Source: Treponema sp. | Lineage (GTDB): Bacteria > Spirochaetota > Spirochaetia > Treponematales > Breznakiellaceae | Reading direction: 5' to 3' | DNA length: 5,635 bases | NCBI GenBank assembly: GCA_009785545.1 | Contig: WQWD01000169.1 | Coordinates: 1-5,635 of the forward strand | Shown: positions 1 to 5,635 of the stretch, piece by piece | How positions within the stretch are numbered: position 1 is the stretch's first letter | How the letters are laid out: every line of letters starts with the position of its first letter | Program-made: the position numbers and the translations under genes | Notes under the pieces: model-generated | What the model saw: only the letters and a program-made list of their open reading frames with translations | What the model was told of the DNA's origin: nothing | Database searches by the model: none

Positions 1-159
1 AAAACCGGAACCTTTAAAAATAACGCCAGCACCGCCAAAAATAAGGCGGCGAACTTCTTTCCCGCATTCGGGGCAGTCTTTTATAGGCAGATCACTCATT
101 GTTTGAAAAACTTCAAAACAATGGGAACAACTTTTACATTCATACTCATAAGTAGGCAT
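1..159 (-). CDS. FmdB-family zinc-ribbon protein, N-terminal part (3' end beyond window)
   Basis: The first 53 residues of a small zinc-ribbon protein are visible; the reading frame runs off the left edge of the window. The protein opens with MPTYEYEC, the hallmark start of the FmdB/CxxC_CxxC_SSSS regulatory family. It carries two CxxC knuckles, Cys8/Cys11 and Cys29/Cys32, which would bind one zinc ion, and an extra Cys14. The stretch after the second knuckle (EVRRLIFGGAGVIFKGSGF) also fits the family, which usually runs to about 70-110 residues, so roughly the second half is missing. The start at ATG 159 is supported by an AAGAAGG ribosome binding site ending 9 nt upstream and by a promoter just beyond it. 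The biochemical role of these proteins is poorly established. The name comes from a putative regulator of formamidase and amidase genes in Methylophilus, so the name should not be read as a function here. Family assignment is firm; function is unknown. Confidence 0.88.
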   Translation of the reverse strand, partial: MPTYEYECKSCSHCFEVFQTMSDLPIKDCPECGKEVRRLIFGGAGVIFKGSGF

Positions 160-181
160 TGATGATTTTCCTTCTTCGGAT

Positions 182-210
182 AAGATAACAAAATACTAGT
201 ATGGAGTCAA
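182..210 (-). promoter_or_regulatory. Predicted sigma70-type promoter of the FmdB-family gene
   Basis: On the minus strand a -35 box TTGACT (positions 210-205, five of six matches to TTGACA) and a -10 box TATCTT (187-182, four of six matches to TATAAT) are separated by exactly 17 nt. Transcription would start near 175, giving a leader of about 16 nt that holds the AAGAAGG ribosome binding site before ATG 159. The promoter lies directly after the hairpin at 213-249, as expected at a boundary between transcription units. It is a prediction from consensus only. Confidence 0.6.
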
Positions 211-212
211 TC

Positions 213-249
213 GAGGCTGTCCCAAAAACTGAAGTTTTGGGACAGCCTC
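213..249 (-). terminator. Strong hairpin after the lipoprotein gene, probable terminator without a U-tract
   Basis: A perfect 15-bp inverted repeat (GAGGCTGTCCCAAAA at 213-227 and its complement at 235-249) flanks a 7-nt loop. It begins 2 nt after the lipoprotein stop codon and ends 2 nt before the -35 box of the next gene. The stem is stable and the position suits a terminator. The base that would follow it in the transcript is not a run of U in either direction, so classical intrinsic termination is not assured. It could instead stabilise the mRNA 3' end, work with Rho, or be a copy of a dispersed palindromic repeat. Confidence 0.6.
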
Positions 250-251
250 AA

Positions 252-1145
252 TCAGAAAAACATACCAAAAAGACGCATAATTTCATATCCACTCATAGGA
301 GCTGTTCTAATATCAACATTGTTTTCGTTTTGAACAGGTGAATTCGCAAAAAGCAGTGCGGCAATTACAGTCCCCGGATCATCAGATACAAAGCCACCGG
401 CAATATTAAGTATCGCTGCCATACCACGAGCGTGAGAAACATTTTCTAATTCAAACCTGATTACAGCTTCGTACTGATCTTCTTCCAACGGAAAAACATT
501 AAAGAAAAGATGCCGTACAGGAAACCGAATCGGCACTCCCATTTCATTCAAAGATCTGGACAACATATCGCCGGGATTTACCAGCCAACTGGACAATGGC
601 GCACCTCGGCTAAAGTCGATAAAACCTTCGGGGATTTCTGTTCCGCCCGCAAGCGGATCACTTGGCTGGTCGTTTGCAGACGCACTTACAAAAGCTTGCC
701 TTGAGCCAATCGCAATTGAGACTCCGCTTTCGGACGAAAACCAGTAAGGCTGCCCTGTCACGGAACGATGTCTTCTCCAGCTTCTGCTGAACCTTAACCC
801 CGTCTCTGCTCTAAAGTTTGGGTAATTTCCCCAGATAACAATCTGAAAACGCTGCCCGCTCTCTGGCGGAAATAATGCCGCAACAGCAAACGTTGTATTA
901 TCCAGCATTTGCCGAGTCTGATTGCCGCCAAGCTCTTCAATTGGCAATAAATCAATAATCGCCCGAGCCTCCTGCACATTGGCAAAAATATACAAGGAAG
1001 CCCCGTCAGCAAGCGGGAGAACCTGTATTTCGTCTAACACATCAGAAGCACGCGGCACAGATTGGCAGGAAATAAATAGAGCGGTTGTTATTATTATCAC
1101 ACGGAGGCACAAAGAAAACGGAATTGTTGTTTGTATTATTTTCAT
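252..1145 (-). CDS. Predicted outer-membrane-associated lipoprotein, TP0453-like by position and length
   Basis: This is a 297-residue exported protein with no enzyme motif that I recognise. Residues 1-26 look like a lipoprotein signal peptide: Lys2 and Arg15, a hydrophobic run (about 16-25), then FISC with Cys27 as the likely lipidated residue. Ile and Phe in the lipobox are atypical for E. coli but acceptable in spirochaetes. The mature part is soluble-looking, with an Arg-rich patch (residues 118-127) and a hydrophobic C-terminus (LFGMFF). Residues about 50-114 and 224-292 resemble each other (strand, an 'AR' helix, an AALF strand, another strand), suggesting two related halves. The start at ATG 1145 is 14 nt after the ileS stop, with only a weak ribosome binding site (GAAGAA very close to the ATG), so cotranscription with ileS is likely. 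An in-frame GTG at codon 16 would remove the basic residues and is less likely. From memory, T. pallidum TP0453, a 287-residue lipoprotein that inserts into the outer membrane through amphipathic helices, follows ileS (TP0452); length, lipidation and position agree. Orthology is inferred from that context, not from an alignment. Confidence 0.72.
   Translation of the reverse strand: MKIIQTTIPFSLCLRVIIITTALFISCQSVPRASDVLDEIQVLPLADGASLYIFANVQEARAIIDLLPIEELGGNQTRQMLDNTTFAVAALFPPESGQRFQIVIWGNYPNFRAETGLRFSRSWRRHRSVTGQPYWFSSESGVSIAIGSRQAFVSASANDQPSDPLAGGTEIPEGFIDFSRGAPLSSWLVNPGDMLSRSLNEMGVPIRFPVRHLFFNVFPLEEDQYEAVIRFELENVSHARGMAAILNIAGGFVSDDPGTVIAALLFANSPVQNENNVDIRTAPMSGYEIMRLFGMFF
1097..1114. repeat. 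Possible fragment of a dispersed 'cacggaggcacaaag' repeat inside the signal-peptide region
   Basis: The plus strand reads TCACACGGAGGCACAAAG here. It closely resembles a low-complexity dispersed sequence (variants of 'acacggaggcacaaagacacgg') that I recall from many bacterial genomes, usually in intergenic DNA. Here it lies in codons 11-16 of the lipoprotein gene and encodes SLCLRV, part of the signal peptide. There is no second copy in this window, so the repeat nature rests on recollection. Confidence 0.3.
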
Positions 1146-1159
1146 ATTTCTTCAGCCGC

Positions 1160-4100
1160 CTACGCCTTCAATATCTTCACTAACCAATTTTCTTCTCCTG
1201 CTTCGATGGCAATCGGTTCATCAATTTTGACCCACTCGGTTTTGACAGCAAGTGTTTCTGCGGCGGCAACATCGCCGAATTGTGTCCAGGCTTCTTTGAT
1301 GGAGTCAGAACCGTGAACGTACAGCTCGATACGATCAGTAACGGCAAAACCCATTTCTTTACGGGCGTTTTGAATACCACGTATCAGATCTCGGATGTCA
1401 CCTTCCATTGAAAGTTCTCGTGTAATTTCCATGTCAAGGCCGACTGTAAGAGTGCCTTCGTTAAGGACACGCAGATTTGCTTTTTCTATACGGCGGACAT
1501 CAAGTTTGTCTATTGTGATCTCCAGCGTCCTAACGCCGCTTTCGCACGGAATATCGATTGCTAAAGATGCGCCTTCAATTACGCTTTGTATTTCCACTGA
1601 CGAAAGCGCTTCGATACGGGCGGCGGCCGCTTTCATATCCTTGCCAAGCTCTTTTCCCAGTACACGAAAGTTGGCTTTTACTTCGTATTCAACAAGCGCT
1701 TCTTCGTTATCGGAAAAGACAAGCTCCTTTACGTTGAGTTCTTCTCGGATTATATCCGCCATTTCGATGAGTGCGTTTTTTTCTTCTTGATTGCGCGTAA
1801 CAAGTTCTGCTTTACGAAGAGGCTGTCTCATTTTGATACTGTACAGCGAACGCAGCGATCTTCCGATTGAAACTGCCGACATTACCGAAGCCATGCGTGA
1901 CTCAAGTGATTTGTCACGGCGTTTTTCGATTGATACAGGATAGTCAACAAGATGTATTGATTCGGGATCGGAGGCAATCCGCAGATTTTGCCAGATAGCG
2001 TCAGTTGTAAATGGCATAAAAGGCGCAGCGACTGTTATCAATGTTTTTATCGCTTCGTAAAGAGTGCAGTAAGCTTCGATTTTATCGGTATCATTTGCAA
2101 TATTGTCGATGTCGATACTTCGCCAAAAGCGGCGGCGTGAGCGGCGGATATACCAATTATTTAAAAGATCAATAAACCTTAAAATTGGATCAACAGCACG
2201 GCTAAGATCGTAAGCGTCAAGAGCGCCTCCAACTTTTTCTACTAAAGTTTGCGCCTCTGAAAGTATCCATTGATCAAGCAGATTGACAGGATTGATAGGA
2301 GCGCTTATGGCAGTAAATTTATCGATATTGGCATAAGTAACAAAAAAACTGTACGCATTCCACAACGGGATAAGAATACTCTTCATCACTTCACGTACAC
2401 CTTCATCGCTGTAACGAAGATCATCAGCTTTGACAACTGCCGAATGAACCAAAAAGAGCCGAAGCGCATCAGCACCGAACATATTGATCACTTCATTTGG
2501 ATCAGTGTAATTGCGAAGGCTTTTGCTCATTTTTTTGCCGTCAGTTGCAAGCACCAACCCGTTAACAATACAATTTTTAAACGCAGACTTTTTAAATAAC
2601 GCCGCCGAAAGAACTGTGAGTGTATAAAACCAGCCTCTGGTTTGGTCGAGTCCCTCGCTGATAAAATCCGAAGGAAAATGACTTTCAAAAAATTCTTTGT
2701 TTTTAAACGGATAGTGATTTTGCGCATAAGGCATTGCGCCGGATTCAAACCAGCAGTCAAGCACTTCCGGGATTCTGTTCATCGTATCGCCGCATTCGCA
2801 TGGGATCGTTATTTCATCAACAAAATGTTTATGCAGATCATCAGGGTAAACGCCGGAAAGCTCTTTTAATTCCGCACGGCTGCCAACACAAATTATTTTA
2901 GCGCAGGTATCACAGCGCCAGATGGGAAGAGGGTTCCCCCAAAAACGGCTTCGACTGATTGCCCAGTCACGTGCGCCCTCCAGCCATTTGCCAAATCTTC
3001 CCTCTTTGATATGCTCAGGAACCCAATGTATTTCGCTGTTAGCGTTTAACATATCCTGTTTGATTTTTTCCACGCTGACAAACCATGAAGCAACTGCTCG
3101 ATAAATAAGCGGACTTGAACACCTCCAACAATGAGGATAAGCGTGAAGAAGCTGATCGCGCTTAACAAGCTTTCCTTCTTGTTTAAGTTTTTCGATTATC
3201 GCCTTATCTGCGTCTTTAACAAAGAGTCCGGCAAAATCGGTAACTTCATTTGTAAAACGGCACTCTGCGTCAACAGGACAAACAACTGATATACCTGTTC
3301 CTCTCAATACACGCTCATCATCTTCGCCAAAACCCGGAGCGGTATGCACGATACCTGTACCGTCTTGTGTTGTTACATAATCGCCAAGAAATGTGCGGAA
3401 GGCGTTAGGTGAATTTTCAAAATACGGAAAAAGCGGTTCGTACTGAAGTCCGGCAAGCTCTGCGCCTTTCTTCTGCCAAACTATTTTATAATCCGATTCA
3501 TTTTTATAATAAATACCGAGCCGAGGTTCGGCTAATATGTAATGACAATTAACAGTCAAGTCTTCAATTAACACATAATCAATATCTGGCCCCAAAACTA
3601 AAGCAAGATTTGAAGGCAGTGTCCAAGGGGTAGTTGTCCACGCAAGAAAATAGCTGTCTTGAGGAAAGGTGTTTTTATTTTCACTATTGATCTTAAATCG
3701 CACAGTTACTGACGGATCATGCACATCTTTGTAACCGCCCAAATTGAGTTCGTGGTTGGAAAGTACAGTTGCGCATCTGGGACAATACGGAAGAATGTAG
3801 TGACCTTCGTAGAGCAAGCCTTTTTTCCAGAGAGCAGCAACAATCCACCAGATTGTTTCCATGTAGTCACTTTCCATCGTTTTGTAATCATTGTCAAAAT
3901 CGACCCAGCGCCCAAGCCGAGTGATGGTTTGCCGCCATTCTTCAACATACCTAAGAACAGAAGCACGACAAGCTTCATTAAATTTTGCGATGCCGTATTT
4001 TTCAATTTCAGATTTGGAGTTTAAGCCGAGTTCTTTTTCGATCAATGCCTCGACTGGCAACCCGTGACAATCCCAGCCAAAGCGGCGTTCGACTTTTTTT

Positions 4101-4327
4101 CCTTTCATGCTCTGATAACGAGGGATGATGTCTTTAATTGTACTGGGGACAAAGTGCCCAAAATGCGGCAAACCTGTGGCGAAAGGCGGGCCGTCATAAA
4201 AAACAAACTCGGGTTTTCCTTCCCGCTGTGATATGGATTTTTCGAAAATTTTATTTTGTTCCCAAAATTTTTGGATTTCTTCCTCAAGTTTGGGGAAATT
4301 TACTTTTGCGTCAACCGGTTTATACAC
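1160..4327 (-). CDS. ileS: Isoleucine--tRNA ligase, type 2 (IleS2)
   Basis: This cytoplasmic class Ia synthetase charges tRNA-Ile with isoleucine using ATP and hydrolyses mischarged valine. From the preferred GTG start it has 1055 residues, typical for the type 2 family. In order: the HIGH motif as HFGH (55-58), GWDCHGLPVE (84-93), the CP1 editing domain with its Thr-rich signature WTTTPWTLPSN (230-240) and GTGIVHTAPGFGEDD (323-337, His328 and Asp337), RDWAISR (453-459), KMSKS (599-603), ADALR (619-623), then the anticodon-binding helical bundle with NNWYIRRSRRRFW (723-735) and a long C-terminal extension. Four cysteine pairs, C182/C185 with C400/C403 and C472/C475 with C510/C512, match the two zinc sites of the Thermus-type enzyme. 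The C-terminal four-Cys zinc finger of E. coli-type IleS1 is absent. All catalytic and editing residues that I can check are intact. The start is GTG 4327 because AGGAG lies 6 nt upstream and the protein then begins MYKPVDAKVNFPKLEEEI, as usual for the family. A longer frame from TTG 4363 has no ribosome binding site. Confidence 0.97.
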   Translation of the reverse strand: MYKPVDAKVNFPKLEEEIQKFWEQNKIFEKSISQREGKPEFVFYDGPPFATGLPHFGHFVPSTIKDIIPRYQSMKGKKVERRFGWDCHGLPVEALIEKELGLNSKSEIEKYGIAKFNEACRASVLRYVEEWRQTITRLGRWVDFDNDYKTMESDYMETIWWIVAALWKKGLLYEGHYILPYCPRCATVLSNHELNLGGYKDVHDPSVTVRFKINSENKNTFPQDSYFLAWTTTPWTLPSNLALVLGPDIDYVLIEDLTVNCHYILAEPRLGIYYKNESDYKIVWQKKGAELAGLQYEPLFPYFENSPNAFRTFLGDYVTTQDGTGIVHTAPGFGEDDERVLRGTGISVVCPVDAECRFTNEVTDFAGLFVKDADKAIIEKLKQEGKLVKRDQLLHAYPHCWRCSSPLIYRAVASWFVSVEKIKQDMLNANSEIHWVPEHIKEGRFGKWLEGARDWAISRSRFWGNPLPIWRCDTCAKIICVGSRAELKELSGVYPDDLHKHFVDEITIPCECGDTMNRIPEVLDCWFESGAMPYAQNHYPFKNKEFFESHFPSDFISEGLDQTRGWFYTLTVLSAALFKKSAFKNCIVNGLVLATDGKKMSKSLRNYTDPNEVINMFGADALRLFLVHSAVVKADDLRYSDEGVREVMKSILIPLWNAYSFFVTYANIDKFTAISAPINPVNLLDQWILSEAQTLVEKVGGALDAYDLSRAVDPILRFIDLLNNWYIRRSRRRFWRSIDIDNIANDTDKIEAYCTLYEAIKTLITVAAPFMPFTTDAIWQNLRIASDPESIHLVDYPVSIEKRRDKSLESRMASVMSAVSIGRSLRSLYSIKMRQPLRKAELVTRNQEEKNALIEMADIIREELNVKELVFSDNEEALVEYEVKANFRVLGKELGKDMKAAAARIEALSSVEIQSVIEGASLAIDIPCESGVRTLEITIDKLDVRRIEKANLRVLNEGTLTVGLDMEITRELSMEGDIRDLIRGIQNARKEMGFAVTDRIELYVHGSDSIKEAWTQFGDVAAAETLAVKTEWVKIDEPIAIEAGEENWLVKILKA

Positions 4328-4333
4328 TTTTTG

Positions 4334-4338
4334 CTCCT
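4334..4338 (-). promoter_or_regulatory. Ribosome binding site that sets the ileS start
   Basis: On the minus strand AGGAG is followed by six bases (CAAAAA) and then GTG at 4327-4325. This is near-ideal spacing. If translation began at TTG 4363 this site would lie uselessly inside the coding region, and the bases before the TTG (AATTTTATTAA) offer no ribosome binding site at all. Confidence 0.85.
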
Positions 4339-4353
4339 GTTTTGTGTTTGTTT

Positions 4354-4386
4354 TTATAGTCAATTAATAAAATTAATTGACTATAA
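4354..4386. promoter_or_regulatory. Perfect 15-bp AT-rich inverted repeat in the ileS leader, possible operator or weak hairpin
   Basis: Positions 4354-4368 (TTATAGTCAATTAAT) are exactly complementary to 4372-4386, with a 3-nt AAA spacer. The centre is 43 nt upstream of the ileS GTG start and 71 nt beyond the udp start-to-stop frame's end. Only two of the fifteen pairs are G-C and no U-run follows on the minus strand, so it is a poor intrinsic terminator. The arms contain -10-like hexamers (TATTAT 4388-4383 and TATAAA 4358-4353 on the minus strand). I find no convincing -35 at 16-18 nt for either. A dimeric regulator's operator overlapping the ileS promoter is one reading; a weak terminator of the udp unit is another. 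Confidence 0.45.
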
Positions 4387-4438
4387 TATGCCATAAATAG
4401 GGGTTTTTATCTACTATATTAAAATCTTAAGTGCAGTT

Positions 4439-5194
4439 TCAAGCATTATCTCTGTCTATCAAAATCCGTACTGCTTCAATCGCTGTTTTTATCGCCGCTT
4501 CGGTGTCGTGGCATTGCGGGTTATCCATGCCTGCTTTTTCACGTTCCTGATTCCACACAACATTGAGGACACATCCGGCTCTGACACCAAGAATTTGGCA
4601 TACAATAAAAAGTGTTGCGCTTTCCATTTCGGAGGCAAGGCAGCCGGCTTTTAACCAGGCTTCCCACTTGTCTTTGAGTTCGTAAGCGGCAGGCATACGG
4701 TCGGGGCTGTGTTGACCGTAAAAGGAATCCTTGCATTGAACAATCCCAGCGTGCCGCCGTTGCTCGAGTTTTTTTGCAGCCTCGACAAGAGCGTTTGTAA
4801 CATCAAGATTAGCAACAGCGGGAAACTCAACGGGAACATACTCTCGTGTAGTTCCTTCCTGACGGATTGCGCCAGTAGCAATTACCACATCTCCGCCAGT
4901 TACGGGAAGTGCCATTCCTCCGCAAGTGCCGACTCTGATAAAATCACGCACTCCTGTTTTAACAAGCTCTTCTACGCCTATTGCCGTTGAAGGTCCGCCC
5001 ATCCCGGTAGACATAACCATCACGGTTTTGCCGGACAATTCACCTAACCAAGTGGTATACTCACGGTTTTGGCAAAAGAAACGGGGATTTTCAAGATAAG
5101 ACGCAATTTTTTCTACACGACCGGGATCTCCCGGAAGAATGGCGTATAACGCCCCATGACTGTCATCAAATCCAATGTGATACTGTTTTTCCAT
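4439..5194 (-). CDS. udp: Uridine phosphorylase
   Basis: This 251-residue cytoplasmic enzyme belongs to the PNP/UDP nucleoside phosphorylase family (NP-I) and splits uridine with phosphate into uracil and ribose-1-phosphate. It is close in length to E. coli Udp (253 residues) and colinear with it. Visible landmarks are His6 near the N-terminus, the phosphate loop PGDPGRV (21-27, Gly22 and Arg26), NREYTTW (43-49, Arg44, which in the hexamer reaches a neighbouring active site), STGMGGPS (62-69), IRVGTCGG (86-93, Arg87 and Thr90), the base-binding stretch DSFYGQHSPDRMP (156-168, Phe158, Gln161, Arg166) and the ribose-binding SEMESATL (188-195, Glu189-Met190-Glu191). The base-binding stretch is the FYGQHxPD form and not the E. 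coli FYPGQERYD form. Uridine is the best-supported substrate, but other nucleosides cannot be excluded. ATG 5194 has a good AGGAAGG ribosome binding site 7 nt upstream. The gene follows a nucleoside-type permease by 56 nt with no visible promoter or terminator between them, so one transcript for uptake and salvage is likely. Confidence 0.92.
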   Translation of the reverse strand: MEKQYHIGFDDSHGALYAILPGDPGRVEKIASYLENPRFFCQNREYTTWLGELSGKTVMVMSTGMGGPSTAIGVEELVKTGVRDFIRVGTCGGMALPVTGGDVVIATGAIRQEGTTREYVPVEFPAVANLDVTNALVEAAKKLEQRRHAGIVQCKDSFYGQHSPDRMPAAYELKDKWEAWLKAGCLASEMESATLFIVCQILGVRAGCVLNVVWNQEREKAGMDNPQCHDTEAAIKTAIEAVRILIDRDNA

Positions 5195-5250
5195 TTTGTT
5201 ACCTTCCTGTTATTTTTGTTATTTGTTCTCTATTCTTCTTTTAATTACCA

Positions 5251-5635
5251 TCATCTGCCTTTGTCAAACGGGATTCCGGCAGATTTTGGCGCAATCGACT
5301 TCTTTGAACTAAAAGCAAGCACTATAAGTGTTGCGATAAAAGGAATCATTCTGTAAACATAGACGGGAATTGGGATTTCCCTCATGAATTCGATTCCGGA
5401 ATGAGACGACGCAATTGCTTTCATAAACCCAAAAAAAAGTGCAGCAAAAAAAATGCGTTCAGGCTTCCACTGACCGAAAATCAAAACAGCGAGCGCCAAA
5501 AAACCGTAGCCGGATATCTCAGGGTTAAATTCTACCGAAGTTGGGATAACAAATACAAGACCCCCAAGCCCCGCAAGCGCCCCGGAAATCAAAACCCCTG
5601 CCCAACGCATGGCGTAAACATTTATTCCAACAGAG
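5251..5635 (-). CDS. ABC transporter permease, nucleoside-uptake type (C-terminal part, 5' end beyond window)
   Basis: The final 127 complete codons of an integral inner-membrane permease are present; the frame stays open to the right edge, and the Met at 5610 is probably internal. The visible part starts SVGINVYAMRWAGVLISG and continues ALAGLGG, a pattern of the BPD_transp_2 (LivH/RbsC-like) family and especially of the permeases that work with BmpA/PnrA-type nucleoside-binding lipoproteins (YufQ, NupQ, PnrE). Counting from the Met at 5610, hydrophobic segments lie at about 4-23, 34-48, 53-68 and 83-101, followed by a short polar tail (SSKKSIAPKS) that would be cytoplasmic. Such permeases pair with a second permease and an ATPase, expected further right outside the window. 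The udp gene directly downstream supports nucleosides as substrate. Membership of the family is firm; the exact substrate is inferred from motif and context. No gene symbol is given because several names are in use. Confidence 0.85.
   Translation of the reverse strand, partial: SVGINVYAMRWAGVLISGALAGLGGLVFVIPTSVEFNPEISGYGFLALAVLIFGQWKPERIFFAALFFGFMKAIASSHSGIEFMREIPIPVYVYRMIPFIATLIVLAFSSKKSIAPKSAGIPFDKGR

Noticed and set aside
922..1230. A plus-strand frame spanning the ileS-lipoprotein junction
   Set aside because: It runs antisense to the lipoprotein signal peptide and the ileS 3' end; no promoter, ribosome binding site or recognisable motif supports it.
1395..1790. A 131-codon open frame on the plus strand, antisense to ileS
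   Set aside because: It is Ser-rich low-complexity translation opposite a clearly conserved gene, has no ribosome binding site that I can defend, and is explained by ileS codon bias.
3719..4024. A 101-codon plus-strand frame and an overlapping minus-strand frame within ileS
   Set aside because: Both are out of frame with the conserved CP1 and N-terminal region of ileS, and neither translation resembles a known protein.
4379..4390. Plus-strand promoter suggested by the string TTGACTATAAT
   Set aside because: The -35-like and -10-like hexamers overlap with no 17-nt spacing, and there is no plus-strand gene for it to serve; the string is part of the palindrome arm.
4328..4438. T-box or other riboswitch in the ileS leader
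   Set aside because: The gap is only 111 nt and shows no T-box consensus, specifier stem or antiterminator; the only structure is the AT-rich palindrome.
1..5635. CRISPR array, insertion sequence, tRNA or rRNA gene, phage or defence genes
   Set aside because: I saw no regularly spaced repeats, transposase-like frame or terminal repeats, and no cloverleaf or rRNA signature; the minus strand is almost fully filled by five ordinary genes.

Overview
All genes in this window lie on the minus strand, and their families and order point to a Treponema-like spirochaete. The evidence is a type 2 (IleS2) isoleucyl-tRNA synthetase followed 14 nt later by a lipoprotein with a relaxed spirochaetal lipobox. 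From memory, this matches the ileS–TP0453 neighbourhood of Treponema pallidum. The assignment is an inference from gene content and order; no 16S or other marker is present.

Layout in the direction of transcription (right to left): (1) 5635-5251, the C-terminal part of a BPD_transp_2-type ABC permease resembling the nucleoside-uptake permeases (YufQ/NupQ/PnrE-like), cut by the window edge. (2) 5194-4439, a complete uridine phosphorylase (udp), 56 nt downstream. (3) 4438-4328, a 111-nt gap holding a perfect 15-bp AT-rich inverted repeat and the ribosome binding site of the next gene. (4) 4327-1160, a complete isoleucyl-tRNA synthetase (ileS), best started at GTG 4327 and not at the longer TTG at 4363. 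(5) 1145-252, a predicted lipoprotein 14 nt after ileS, probably cotranscribed with it. (6) 251-160, a boundary between transcription units: a strong 15-bp hairpin just after the lipoprotein stop, then a good sigma70-type promoter. (7) 159-1, the N-terminal part of an FmdB-type zinc-ribbon protein, cut by the window edge.

The permease and udp form a plausible nucleoside uptake and salvage pair: import of nucleosides followed by phosphorolysis of uridine to uracil and ribose-1-phosphate. ileS plus the lipoprotein form a second unit, linked by position and not by an obvious shared pathway. fmdB appears to begin its own unit.

Nothing here looks like a wholly new multi-gene system, mobile element or defence locus. 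The points most worth a second look are the lipoprotein (likely a TP0453-type outer-membrane lipoprotein with two similar halves), the palindrome in front of ileS, the IleS2 type with its implication for mupirocin tolerance, and a possible dispersed-repeat sequence inside the lipoprotein's signal peptide.
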